Positions 8,853 through 17,105 of a stretch of DNA of 64,000 nt are shown one piece after another; the stretch's first letter is position 1; each line of letters opens with the position of its first letter. The position numbers were made by a program, and so were the translations under genes. The notes under the pieces are model-generated. The model was not told the DNA's origin, did not search any database, and worked only from the letters and a program-made list of their open reading frames with translations. Where the stretch lies: positions 1,922,001-1,986,000 of the forward strand of contig NZ_AP025463.1 in assembly GCF_024347335.1 (NCBI RefSeq), in the 5' to 3' direction. This DNA comes from Vibrio celticus. GTDB lineage: Bacteria > Pseudomonadota > Gammaproteobacteria > Enterobacterales > Vibrionaceae.

Positions 8853-9126
8853 ACTCCAACTAAATTGAAGTGTTCTGCTTGCAGAACTTGCTGTGCAAGT
8901 AGAACCAAGTTAGTTCCATTCTTTGATTCCTTACTGACTACATTCACCAATTAGATATTCCTTGCAATGACATAAGCTAATGAAGTAAGCGATTTACTGA
9001 ATGTTACCCACAAATAATGTAGGTACTTTTTATACACCACCCTTACCTACTGATTTTCCGTTCCCCCAAAACCTTTCGATCCCTTACTCACCTCCTCATA
9101 TTGCTCCGACACACCTAGCATTATTT
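8808..9126 (+). repeat. Downstream repeat, copy 2
   Basis: The first part (to about 9062) matches copy 1 at 7363-7683. The last part (about 9030-9126, ending CACACCTAGCATTATTTG) matches copy 3 at 17010-17105. It therefore forms the shared border between the two cassettes. An open frame at 9001-9231 lies in it but has no coding character. Confidence 0.8.
8872..8905. repeat. Nested palindrome, copy 2
   Basis: Same 34-bp structure as at 7418-7451, with one base changed in the second loop (TAT to TGT). Confidence 0.6.
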
Positions 9127-9397
9127 GTTGAAACTGAACGCTCAGCCCAAGCTAAACAAAATTTGATAAGCGCGAAAATTAGTAATGTTAGCTTTGAAGG
9201 AAATTATAACCACAGTGTTCGGTTGAAATAAGTATGATATCGAACATTGAGCAACTCTTTCTAAACTCTTCTTTTTTGTTATACATCACAAACAAAAACA
9301 ATCAACTTAAATCATTGTTATAAAAGAATTTTTGACCAGTCGCCACGTCTTTGTTAACATTATTTCAAGATTATAATTAGAATGGTAATTTATACAT

Positions 9398-9715
9398 ATG
9401 GAACATTTCGCTGAAGCAACAATTGAGAAAAACACAACGCATCTTTTAACTCAAATGGAGAATAGGCTTCGTAAGCAAAAGCACGAACTAGTCTCAGGTG
9501 GTTGGGACAAAAAGTTCATGATTGAACAAGAAGGCAGTGTCGAGGGATTTTTTGAGCAGTGTGTTTTTGGGGATGATGTTTGTAAGGAAGTATTTGCTGA
9601 ATTTATAAAGGTAAACAAACTAGATGACTTTGATATTGTAGATACGAGCTTTATTGATGACGTGAGGGATTTACAGCATACATTGATTGGTGAATTAGTA
9701 GAAGAATATGCTTGA
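9398..9715 (+). CDS. Hypothetical acidic 105-residue protein
   Basis: This is a small soluble protein with no signal peptide or membrane helix. It is rich in Glu and Asp, especially in the C-terminal half (DDFDIVDTSFIDDVRD). I do not recognise a family. The frame starts with ATG 9398 after a typical AT-rich promoter-like stretch. It is the first gene of the 8-kb cassette bracketed by repeat copies 2 and 3. An anti-restriction or regulatory role would fit such acidic proteins but is only a guess. Confidence 0.5.
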   Translation: MEHFAEATIEKNTTHLLTQMENRLRKQKHELVSGGWDKKFMIEQEGSVEGFFEQCVFGDDVCKEVFAEFIKVNKLDDFDIVDTSFIDDVRDLQHTLIGELVEEYA

Positions 9716-9931
9716 TAACCACTCGCTCTAATCTACAGCAATACAAACCCATGAAAACAGTAATATCAAGCAAATAACGAACGCTCTACCACATATTAGA
9801 CAATAGTGATTCAGCTAAGCAGAATCACTACCTATTTCGGACCTACACTTCAACCAACTACAGCCCTAATGGGATCATCATATTTAGTGGTTAAACACCG
9901 ACTGAGTCGAATAAAACATCTATCAGCAGCA

Positions 9932-10084
9932 CATCGAATTCAGACAAATTATCCATCAAAAAAGTAAAGCACTCTTCCATGGCCAAGAGTACATATTTGA
10001 CCTGCCGCAACTCAAATTAACTGCTCTCGAAAAGGACACTACTCCTCAAATTTGGCAATCGTTGGTAACTTTGCCTAAAGGCTA
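9932..10084 (+). pseudogene. Unidentified gene remnant
   Basis: A frame without its own start reads QQHIEFRQIIHQKSKALFHG and continues through FDLPQLKLTALEKD to a stop TAA at 10082-10084. It looks like the C-terminal end of a real protein. An in-frame stop lies shortly upstream. I cannot name the family. Confidence 0.35.
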
Positions 10085-10111
10085 ATTAATCCGCACTTAG
10101 TTTTACAAACA

Positions 10112-10148
10112 TTGACGAACCATAAATCAAAACTGTATATTTATACAG
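10112..10148 (+). promoter_or_regulatory. LexA (SOS) box and promoter of umuDC
   Basis: CTGTATATTTATACAG at 10133-10148 is a perfect CTGT-N8-ACAG LexA box. It overlaps the -10 region of a promoter with -35 TTGACG (10112-10117) and a TATATT-like -10 at about 10136-10141. LexA bound here would block RNA polymerase until DNA damage. Confidence 0.88.
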
Positions 10149-10171
10149 TAGTAATTATAAGGTCGTCAAAG

Positions 10172-10582
10172 ATGAACATCCTACCGCTTTCTCCATCCAG
10201 TATTTCTTGCTCACTCACTTCATGGGAATCGCCTGCTGCGGAGTATGTTGAGCTTGGAGTGTCATTAGATTCCATCTTAGTCAATAACCCCAACGCCACG
10301 TATCTTGCGTATGCGAACGGAGATTCAATGGAAAAAATTGGTATCTTCAATGGCGACTTATTGGTCATCGACAGAAAACCGCAAGCACAGCACTTAGATA
10401 CCGTAATCGTCAGCTTGAATGGTGCGTTCATGTGTAAAATTCTTGATGTACACAGCAGACTTTTGTTGTCAGCAAATCCTAATCACCAACCTATTGATAT
10501 TCATCCTGAGGATGCCTTTGCGATTGAGGGAGTTGTGATACGTTCCATTCGTTTACATAAACCCTTACCTGATTTCATATAA
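10172..10582 (+). CDS. umuD: UmuD-like S24 peptidase, translesion polymerase V subunit
   Basis: This 136-residue protein aligns with E. coli UmuD: SPAAEYVE, the serine motif NGDSMEKIG and the lysine in NGAFMCKIL form the Ser-Lys dyad. UmuD cleaves itself when RecA filaments form and then joins UmuC as DNA polymerase V. ATG 10172 gives the normal family length; the frame is open upstream but would run through the LexA box. The Cys-Gly bond cut in E. coli UmuD is not present: the corresponding stretch reads LTSWESPAAEY, so the cleavage point may differ. The stop overlaps the umuC start (TAATG). Expression should be SOS-controlled. Confidence 0.9.
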   Translation: MNILPLSPSSISCSLTSWESPAAEYVELGVSLDSILVNNPNATYLAYANGDSMEKIGIFNGDLLVIDRKPQAQHLDTVIVSLNGAFMCKILDVHSRLLLSANPNHQPIDIHPEDAFAIEGVVIRSIRLHKPLPDFI

Positions 10583-10826
10583 TGTTCGCTCTCATAGATT
10601 GCAATGCCATGTATGTAGCTTGTGAACAAGTCTTTCGACCAGATTTACGTCTCCTACCCTGCATAGTGCTCTCAAACAATGATGGTGCAGTGGTGGCAGC
10701 CAATCGACTTGCAAAAGAAGCTGGGATTAAGAAGTTTGAGCCTTATTTCAAGCAAAAACGACTCATCGAACAGCGTGATATAAACGTGTTCTCATCAAAC
10801 TATGCGTTATACGCTGATCTCTCAGC
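10582..10826 (+). pseudogene. umuC: umuC 5' fragment, interrupted by IS21-family element
   Basis: The first 81 codons of the Y-family polymerase UmuC: FALIDCNAMYVACEQVFRP with the catalytic Asp, SNNDGAVVAAN and SSNYALYADLSA. The frame is broken after ADLS by the IS21 insertion at 10827. Joining this fragment to 13425 restores a continuous ADLSAKMMATI reading frame, so the disruption is a clean insertion and probably recent. Polymerase V should be inactive in this strain. Confidence 0.93.
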
Positions 10827-10905
10827 TGCGTATTTCGGTGATTGCGATCGGCTGTTTCGGTTTATTCCGATCGCCTGATCCTACCGTTTTTCTCTCTTCT
10901 TATTT

Positions 10906-11646
10906 TTACTCTAAGTGATCGGATTGCGCCAGTTTTCTCATTGACTCACCTCCCAGTTCTAGTCGATGACTATTGTGTACTAGCCGATCCATTAGCGCGT
11001 CGGCAACGGTCGCGTTGCCGATCATGTTGTACCACTCCTTTACAGGTAACTGACTGATGACGATTGTACTGCTGTTTTGATAACGATCTTCAAGCACTTC
11101 TAATAAGTGACCCGCATGCTCTTGTGTCAGTTTTTCCATCCCCCAGTCGTCGAGGATCAGTAAGGCTTTCTTAGCCAGTGATTGGAGTTGCTTTTGATAG
11201 CTGCCATCCATACGACCAGCGGTCAGGTCGTCAAGCAAGCGAGTTAATCGGTAGTACCTAACCGTTTGTTGTTGGTCACAGGCACTGGTGGCCAGTGCGC
11301 AGCCAAGATATGTTTTGCCTGCGCCCGTTGGGCCTGTGATCAAGATGTTTTGGTGTTTATATAGATAACTGCCAGTCAGAAGTTCGCTCATCTGTTTGCG
11401 ATTGAGGTTTCGTCCCTCTTTGTAGATGAGTTGGCTCGGCTGTGCATCCACTCTTAGCTTGGCTTGTCGTTTTAAGCGTTGGATTTTGGTCTGATTGCGA
11501 TTCAAGATCTCGCTTTCCAGAAGTAAACTTAACCGTTCCTCGAAGTCCAACTCTGCGTAAGTAGTCAGTTGCTCTTGTTGCTGCTCTAATGCTTTCGCTA
11601 CATGGCTCAAGCGTAGGGTTTTGAGTTGGTCGTTCAGTGTATTCAT
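10906..11646 (-). CDS. istB: IS21-family helper ATPase IstB
   Basis: This 246-residue AAA+ protein has a Walker A motif GPTGAGKT, a Walker B region LLILDDWG and the family tail for DNA binding. IstB assists the IstA transposase by target selection and ATP-dependent remodelling. ATG 11646 is preceded by AGGAG/AAAGGAT; an upstream in-frame ATG at 11697 would overlap istA and is less likely. It follows istA in the same operon. The frame is intact, so this element may still be active. Confidence 0.93.
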   Translation of the reverse strand: MNTLNDQLKTLRLSHVAKALEQQQEQLTTYAELDFEERLSLLLESEILNRNQTKIQRLKRQAKLRVDAQPSQLIYKEGRNLNRKQMSELLTGSYLYKHQNILITGPTGAGKTYLGCALATSACDQQQTVRYYRLTRLLDDLTAGRMDGSYQKQLQSLAKKALLILDDWGMEKLTQEHAGHLLEVLEDRYQNSSTIVISQLPVKEWYNMIGNATVADALMDRLVHNSHRLELGGESMRKLAQSDHLE

Positions 11647-11656
11647 ATCCTTTCTC

Positions 11657-13168
11657 CTAGTGATAACTGTTCGGGCCACGAACATTGCTATGAACAAGGT
11701 TCGGCGTGCTCGTGTTGTCTTTGCTCAGCTGTCCTTCACGATTGTTTTTCAGCAAATTACTGATGAAGGTGTAATTGGATTTTGTCAGCATCAGCGCATC
11801 TTTACAGGCTTGTTCAAGGCGCGGTTCGCCATAGGTTTTACTCAGACTGAGCAAGCCAAGACAGGAACGATAAGACTGCTCTGGATGAGGCTTGGAGTTC
11901 AGCATTTTATTGACGACTTCTCGTGTGGCTGCGCCGATATTGGCCCCCCAACTAAGCAAGCGCTCTGGTGACCACTTCTGATGTTGATGGTTGCTTGGCA
12001 TGTGCTCTGGTTGGGTGCTGTTTCCGCGATCTCTTTGGCTACGTGGATGCTGGGCGACCACGTTACCTTTATGGTAGATCTGCACCAGACGATTAGAGGC
12101 TTCTAGTTCGACATGATGACCGACAAGTTGATGGGGAACTGAGTAGTAATGACGGCGATATTCGATGTGATAGTCAGGGCCAACTTTGGCTCGTTTAGTT
12201 TCGGTATACAGGTAACGCTGCTTAGGCAATGGCCTTAATGCAGGTTTGTCGAGTTTATCGAACAACGCTTGGCGGCTAGCGCCATACTGTTTCATCTTAC
12301 GCTGATTTAACTCATTCATGAGTTCGCGGATGGCGAGATTCAACTCTTTGAAGGTATGGAAGGTTTGGTGTCTCAGCCGCATCATGATCCAGCGCTCTAC
12401 TAAGAGCACGGCATTCTCTGCCTTGGCTTTGTCTTTCGGTTTGTAGGGGCGAGCTGGCATCACAGCGGTTTGATAGTGATTAGCCAGTTTTTGATAGCTG
12501 TCGTTCAGCCTCGGCTCATAACGATTCGCTTTAGTGACAGCGCTGCGTAGGTTATCGGGAACTAAGAGTTGTGGTACGCCACCGAAGTGCTCGAACGCAT
12601 TTGCATGCGCCTCTAACCAGTAAGGCTTCCCTTGGCTGGGGAAGGCTTCAACATAGGTGTAATTGGACGCGCCTAAAGTCGCGACGAACACCTCCGCTTC
12701 GCGCACTTCCCCTGTGTCAGGGTTGACCACCTGAAGCCGAGGCCCACAGTAATCGATAAACAGTTTATCACCTGCGACATGAAGCTGGCGCATGCTGCGT
12801 TTTTGGGTTTTGAACCAACGAGTGAAGTGCTCGCAGAACTGAGTGTAAGCGTAAGCTTGCTCTTGATATTGCTCATGATACTCCTGCCAGAGCAGCATCT
12901 TTGTCATACCTTTACGCCTGAGTTCGACTGCGTATTGAGTGAAGTCTGGCATAACTTTATCTCGACTGGCTTTCTTGCCGTGATACAGCGCCTGTGTGAG
13001 ATCTGCATCGCTGCAACTGTCGGGTAGAGGCCAACCAAGTTGGCTTTGTTTAAAGCGAGTAAGGAGTTCTGATACGGTGGATGGGCCGAGTTTAAGGCAA
13101 GAAGCGATACCACGATTTGAGAGACCGCAGTCGTATTTAAGGCGTAATACCTCTTTGATTTTGTTCAT
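11657..13168 (-). CDS. istA: IS21-family transposase IstA
   Basis: This 503-residue transposase has an N-terminal helix-turn-helix (GLSNRGIASCLKLGPSTVSELL) and a DDE catalytic core with Asp in LFIDYCGP, Asp in LVPDNLRSAV and Glu in KAKAENAV. Length is normal for IS21 IstA. It performs cut-and-copy strand transfer together with IstB, encoded 10 bp downstream. The gene shows no internal frame damage, unlike the IS4, IS5 and IS110 transposases in this window. Confidence 0.93.
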   Translation of the reverse strand: MNKIKEVLRLKYDCGLSNRGIASCLKLGPSTVSELLTRFKQSQLGWPLPDSCSDADLTQALYHGKKASRDKVMPDFTQYAVELRRKGMTKMLLWQEYHEQYQEQAYAYTQFCEHFTRWFKTQKRSMRQLHVAGDKLFIDYCGPRLQVVNPDTGEVREAEVFVATLGASNYTYVEAFPSQGKPYWLEAHANAFEHFGGVPQLLVPDNLRSAVTKANRYEPRLNDSYQKLANHYQTAVMPARPYKPKDKAKAENAVLLVERWIMMRLRHQTFHTFKELNLAIRELMNELNQRKMKQYGASRQALFDKLDKPALRPLPKQRYLYTETKRAKVGPDYHIEYRRHYYSVPHQLVGHHVELEASNRLVQIYHKGNVVAQHPRSQRDRGNSTQPEHMPSNHQHQKWSPERLLSWGANIGAATREVVNKMLNSKPHPEQSYRSCLGLLSLSKTYGEPRLEQACKDALMLTKSNYTFISNLLKNNREGQLSKDNTSTPNLVHSNVRGPNSYH

Positions 13169-13424
13169 TGGAGTTCTCTTTTGGCCATTGTCGCTTCCTT
13201 TCCTTCTTGTTTAAGAAGTAAAGAATAGCGAGCTATTGATTTAAAAGAGAAAAAGGAAGGGTTTCGGCCATTACGATCGCGGTTTTCGCTATTCCGATCA
13301 CCGATTTCGGAGTTAGACTAAAAGTGATCGGATAATCGCGGAATCAGTGATCGGTTTAAACCGAAATGGGTGATCGGATAATCCCGAAATGACTGATCGG
13401 AATACTCCGAAATATGCACTCAGC

Positions 13425-14436
13425 TAAAATGATGGCAACAATTACTGCTTTCGCACCAAAAAGTCATATTTACTCAATAGACGAGTGCTTTCTAGATATC
13501 AGTCGTTTATCCCATATTGAGCCAGACTTAAACTCATTCGGTCAACGAGTCAGACAAACGGTTTGGAAAGAGTGTCGGCTTCCTGTTTGCTTTGGCGCAG
13601 GTGATACATTAACGCTGTCAAAAATAGCAAACAGAGTAGCGAAAGTTGATAGATACCTGAATGGTGTTTGTATTATTGATTCTGAAGAAAAGCGCCAACA
13701 ATACCTAGCATCCCAGCCTGTATCAGAAGTTTGGGGCGTTGGAAGGCGATTGACACAACGTATGAAGTTGATGGGTATTGAAACAGCTCTGGATTTAGCG
13801 AACTTAAGCCCTGAAAAAGCAAGATGCTCTTTCAATGTAGACATTGAACGGACAGTCCGTGAGTTAAATGGTCAGCCCTGTAAAGTCTGGGACGAATGCA
13901 GAGCGGATAAACAACAGATATTTAGTACTCGTAGTGTCGGTAACCGAATAACGGAACTTGAAGAACTAAAACAAGCTCTAGCTTTTCACGCCGCCACCGT
14001 TGCAAGAAAAGCACGCAGTCAAGCAAGTTCTTGTGCGGTACTAATGGCTTTTGCTAACAGCTCCCCTTTCGACGATGTTCCACAAAGCTTTAAAGAGACT
14101 TATACATTCGAATACCCAACCAACGACGCTGCTAAGCTGACTAAGGCCGTTACATTGATGGCAACGAGGTTGTACAAACCTGGGGTCAATTATTACAAAA
14201 TTGGCGTAGGAGCACTGAACTTAGTCTCGGATAGGCAGCGTCAACATGACTTATTCTCTGAGCCTGAAAACCCTGCACTAATGCAAGCTTTAGATAAGCT
14301 AAATAATAAATTGGGAAGAGACGCCATATTTCTTGCGGCTCAAGGAACTACGCATGAATGGGCAATGAAACGTAATTTTTTATCGCCTCAATACACTACG
14401 AGATTAAAAGACCTACCCCGAGTGCTTTGTGAATAA
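13425..14436 (+). pseudogene. umuC: umuC 3' fragment
   Basis: This is the remaining 337 codons of UmuC after the IS21 insertion. It starts with AKMMATITAF and contains the catalytic YSIDECFLDI motif, the helix-hairpin-helix area (SEVWGVGRRLTQRMKLMGI) and the little-finger domain. It ends in the usual MKRNFLSPQYTT region before the C-terminus. ATG 13414 lies inside the IS end and could start a truncated product without the N-terminal palm residues, which would be inactive. Confidence 0.92.
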
Positions 14437-15433
14437 ACACTCCATAGCATCCAAACCTGCCTTTGGATCACATTCGAGCATTTACGAACCACATTTTTGA
14501 GAAGAATATGCAAGGTTTAGAGCTGATATCGAAAGCACCTAAGCTGCTAGCTAAATCAACTAAAGCTCAGTGATTTGAAGATGAGTTGAACAAATTCGAC
14601 CTACTAGCATCAAGCAGAAATGTTGTGTAGGCATTGAGTACTGAGAAAGACTTTTAGCTATAGAAAAGCTAAATTTTTCGCTCTCTCTTATTCGACATCG
14701 CTTTTTTTGTTACGTATATCAACGTACCAATAATCCCTGTGAACATCCCTAACCCAACTCCAGTTAAGAGTGCAAAGTTACTGTTGATAAAGTCAATCAT
14801 GAGTCATTCCTTCAGAATCAAATCGCCTTTTAAAGCATACATCAATTGAATCCGAATTCAATATGTCGTTACTACCTCCACGGAAGAAGCAACATGAAAG
14901 AGGTGTGACCTAGCAAGAGATAAAACTGGTAATTAAGGTACGACAGAATCCCTTGGTGATCACAAGCTACATATACTGGATTTATGAAGCTTTTGGACAT
15001 TTCCGAGTTTCGAACCATAGACGATTCTGACTTTTCGGATTACTCCAAGTATAGCAACCAGCTTACATGTGGCTGGACAAATTTACTCATCCACTACACT
15101 TTGGGAGCGTGCCAACATTTGGCCGTACCTATAAACCTACTCGCAATTGAGGCATTATGGAAAGTCTAAATTTTCAAGTTCAAATTCAGCTCTGGTTGGA
15201 GCGTGCCTTAACTTAATACAACAAAAATAAAGGCTTTGCACAAAGCTAATTTACTTTGCCAACGCAGGACTTTTTCTATCAATCTTCAACTCCGAAAAGC
15301 CAATAGAGCGCGTTTCAAATACACTGATGTTTTCAACCGAAGGTATATCACGGTAATGAGCGTTCTGAGGAAGGCTTAGGCTCTCTTGAGACTTAACGAG
15401 CAAGCTCGAAATAGATTGTAGAACGCTTGGCTC
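14437..15433. other. Sparse region downstream of umuC
   Basis: Apart from one small membrane protein (14669-14800, minus) I see only decayed sequence. A short frame from 14508 (MQGLELISKAPKLLAKSTKA...) looks like a gene remnant broken by a stop. A 61-codon frame at 14984-15169 is not convincing. Confidence 0.4.
14669..14800 (-). CDS. 43-residue single-pass membrane protein
   Basis: A short frame starts with MIDFINSNFALL, has one clear membrane helix (about residues 9-31, GVGLGMFTGIIGTLIYV) and ends in a positively charged tail (TKKAMSNKRERKI). A GAAGGAATG ribosome site sits 8-10 bases before the ATG. Size and layout recall small phage or plasmid membrane proteins and type I toxins, but I cannot assign a function. 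It lies in the umuDC cassette. Confidence 0.5.
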   Translation of the reverse strand: MIDFINSNFALLTGVGLGMFTGIIGTLIYVTKKAMSNKRERKI

Positions 15434-15958
15434 TTATGCCTTAAAACCGCCAATTCTACGACTTATCGATAGGCAGTTTTCATTCAACTTCTCGTGAATA
15501 ATTCTACCTACACGAATCATTTCAGACGCCTGATGTTTAGAAACAGCTGCACTTTGAACCCGTTCCGCTGCCTTGGTGTTTTCTGCTATATTCCTGGCTC
15601 CACCAATGTACTTCAGTGCTTTAATCTGTTCATTAATCACGTGATCAGGTTTGCTTCCCATGGATTCAATACCGAAAGGTGTATTGAAGGTATTTTCAGA
15701 GTGGACGGGCATATAAAGCACAATGGATTGCTGACAATTAAAGGGCGCTTTGATGGGCTTTAGGTCAGCGCTCATGACTTTCAAAAGTGAACACAAATCA
15801 TCAAAAGTACTGTTTTCAGTGATAGCGCTAGACACTTCAAGATTGCAATTATCAAATTCAAAAAATTCAACACCTTCTTGACCATCTTCAAAACGTGTTT
15901 TTAATCCAGGTAACTCAGCTTTCAGAGCTTGAGTGAATTCAGGTTGATTAATGATCAT
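15434..15958 (-). CDS. Hypothetical 174-residue protein
   Basis: This is a soluble protein without signal peptide or membrane helix and with a normal amino-acid mix. Visible features are an N-terminal FTQALKAELPGL region and a C-terminal basic helix (ASEMIRVGRIIHEKLNENCLSISRRIGG). I do not recognise the family. It lies alone in the 8-kb cassette, transcribed opposite to umuDC. The nearby T/C-rich sequence after the stop shows no clear terminator. Confidence 0.55.
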   Translation of the reverse strand: MIINQPEFTQALKAELPGLKTRFEDGQEGVEFFEFDNCNLEVSSAITENSTFDDLCSLLKVMSADLKPIKAPFNCQQSIVLYMPVHSENTFNTPFGIESMGSKPDHVINEQIKALKYIGGARNIAENTKAAERVQSAAVSKHQASEMIRVGRIIHEKLNENCLSISRRIGGFKA

Positions 15959-16118
15959 AAACTTCCAGATATCTGTTCATTAATTATACTCTATACAACC
16001 ATCAGCGCACAATTAGGTAATAAGAACAAAAAAAAGCGCACACAGAAGCAAGCTCGTGTACGCCATTGGTGAATTCTATGGTTTATAATCTATGTGTTTA
16101 ACTAGATGGTTGAGCAAA

Positions 16119-16811
16119 TTAATCTTGCGTTTGGAGTGTAGTCATTTCTGGCCTGTCGTTTTCTAAAGCTTCGGTACGCTTACCCTCGATGATCTCAAGG
16201 CCACGCTCTTTCGCCCTTAAATAAATCGCTTTTGATACAGCATCACCTTTTTTCACACAACCGCCTAAGAATGAGGTAACCCACATGCCAGCAAAAGCCA
16301 TAGGGGCGAAAAACAATGGCCAGAGCCACATACTGCCCCATTCTGTGGTTAAATCAACATAACTAGTCGCGAGCACGGAACACACAAAACTCAACATCAA
16401 ACCAACGAAGTCCACGAACCCACCCCAAGCTTTTCGAATCTTGCCGTATCCAAGTGCAATATCTCCACCTACTAACATGCCGCTTCGTCCGCGTGTAAGC
16501 TTCTGGTTATGGATGGTAATATACTGACCGTAATAGCAATCATCTCGCTTACAATAGACATAATGAATGGTGAAAAGGTCATTTTTCTTAAATGAGTGCT
16601 CGCCAGCGAGCGTAAAGCCATAGCGCTTTCCACTATCGGACAAAATATCGAGTTCAGTAATACAACTTGTCCTTTGACTCGATGACCCATCATTACGAGT
16701 AGTTGTTTCCGTCATCGAATCTATTGTAATAGCTTCTAAGCGCCCTGTGATAGAGGCGACTTTAATATCACGCCCCCTGTAAGAGCATGGGTAAGGTGTT
16801 AGTTCGAACAT
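16119..16811 (-). CDS. Hypothetical membrane protein (230 residues)
   Basis: The N-terminal half (about residues 1-115) is a soluble, probably beta-rich domain containing a cysteine pair (VYCKRDDCYYGQ). The C-terminal half has two to three membrane helices (VGLMLSFVCSVLATSYV and MWLWPLFFAPMAFAGMWVTSFLGG) and a charged cytosolic tail. I do not recognise a family. It is the last gene in the cassette before repeat copy 3. Role unknown. Confidence 0.6.
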   Translation of the reverse strand: MFELTPYPCSYRGRDIKVASITGRLEAITIDSMTETTTRNDGSSSQRTSCITELDILSDSGKRYGFTLAGEHSFKKNDLFTIHYVYCKRDDCYYGQYITIHNQKLTRGRSGMLVGGDIALGYGKIRKAWGGFVDFVGLMLSFVCSVLATSYVDLTTEWGSMWLWPLFFAPMAFAGMWVTSFLGGCVKKGDAVSKAIYLRAKERGLEIIEGKRTEALENDRPEMTTLQTQD

Positions 16812-17007
16812 ACGACTCTCTTATGGCAAATTGCCTCTAAAATATAATCCAAAACAGATTACTTAAGTATGGGCAATTTTATATGAAACAAGATCACCTT
16901 AATACGATGAAAAACAATTACTTACAGAAAATAAAGAAACGAAACACATACAAGAAAGTCGACAGTTAAACCATCGGTTAATACTCAACCTAAAGTGATG
17001 AACGATA

Positions 17008-17105
17008 AACCACGCCACCCTTCCCTACTAATTTTCCGTTCACCGAAAACCTTTCGATCCCTTACTCACCTCCCCATATTGATCCGACACACCTAGCATT
17101 ATTTG
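17008..17105 (+). repeat. Downstream repeat, copy 3 (partial, cut by IS5-like element)
   Basis: The CACCCTTCCCTACTAATTTTCCGTTC... stretch matches the second half of copy 2 (9030-9126) with few changes and ends at ATTATTTG, where the IS5-like element begins. It marks the right border of the 8-kb cassette. Confidence 0.8.

Larger units (their letters stand above)
9716..10171. other. Stretch between the acidic protein and umuD, with a gene remnant and SOS promoter
   Basis: It contains an inverted repeat without a T-run (TAGTGATTC...GAATCACTA, about 9805-9831), a short coding-like remnant (9932-10084) and the umuD promoter. Confidence 0.5.
10827..13418. mobile_element. IS21-family insertion sequence in umuC
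   Basis: The 2592-bp element begins TGCGTATTTCGG and ends CCGAAATATGCA, imperfect terminal inverted repeats with the TG...CA ends usual for IS21. Both ends carry several extra copies of a GATCGG-containing repeat, another IS21 habit. A 6-bp target duplication CTCAGC lies at 10821-10826 and 13419-13424. Both transposition genes are open and lie on the minus strand. Confidence 0.92.

Noticed and set aside
9001..9231. 76-codon open frame
   Set aside because: It lies inside a repeat that occurs elsewhere without an open frame, and the composition is not protein-like.
14984..15169. 61-codon open frame
   Set aside because: No clear ribosome site and no recognisable features; likely chance.
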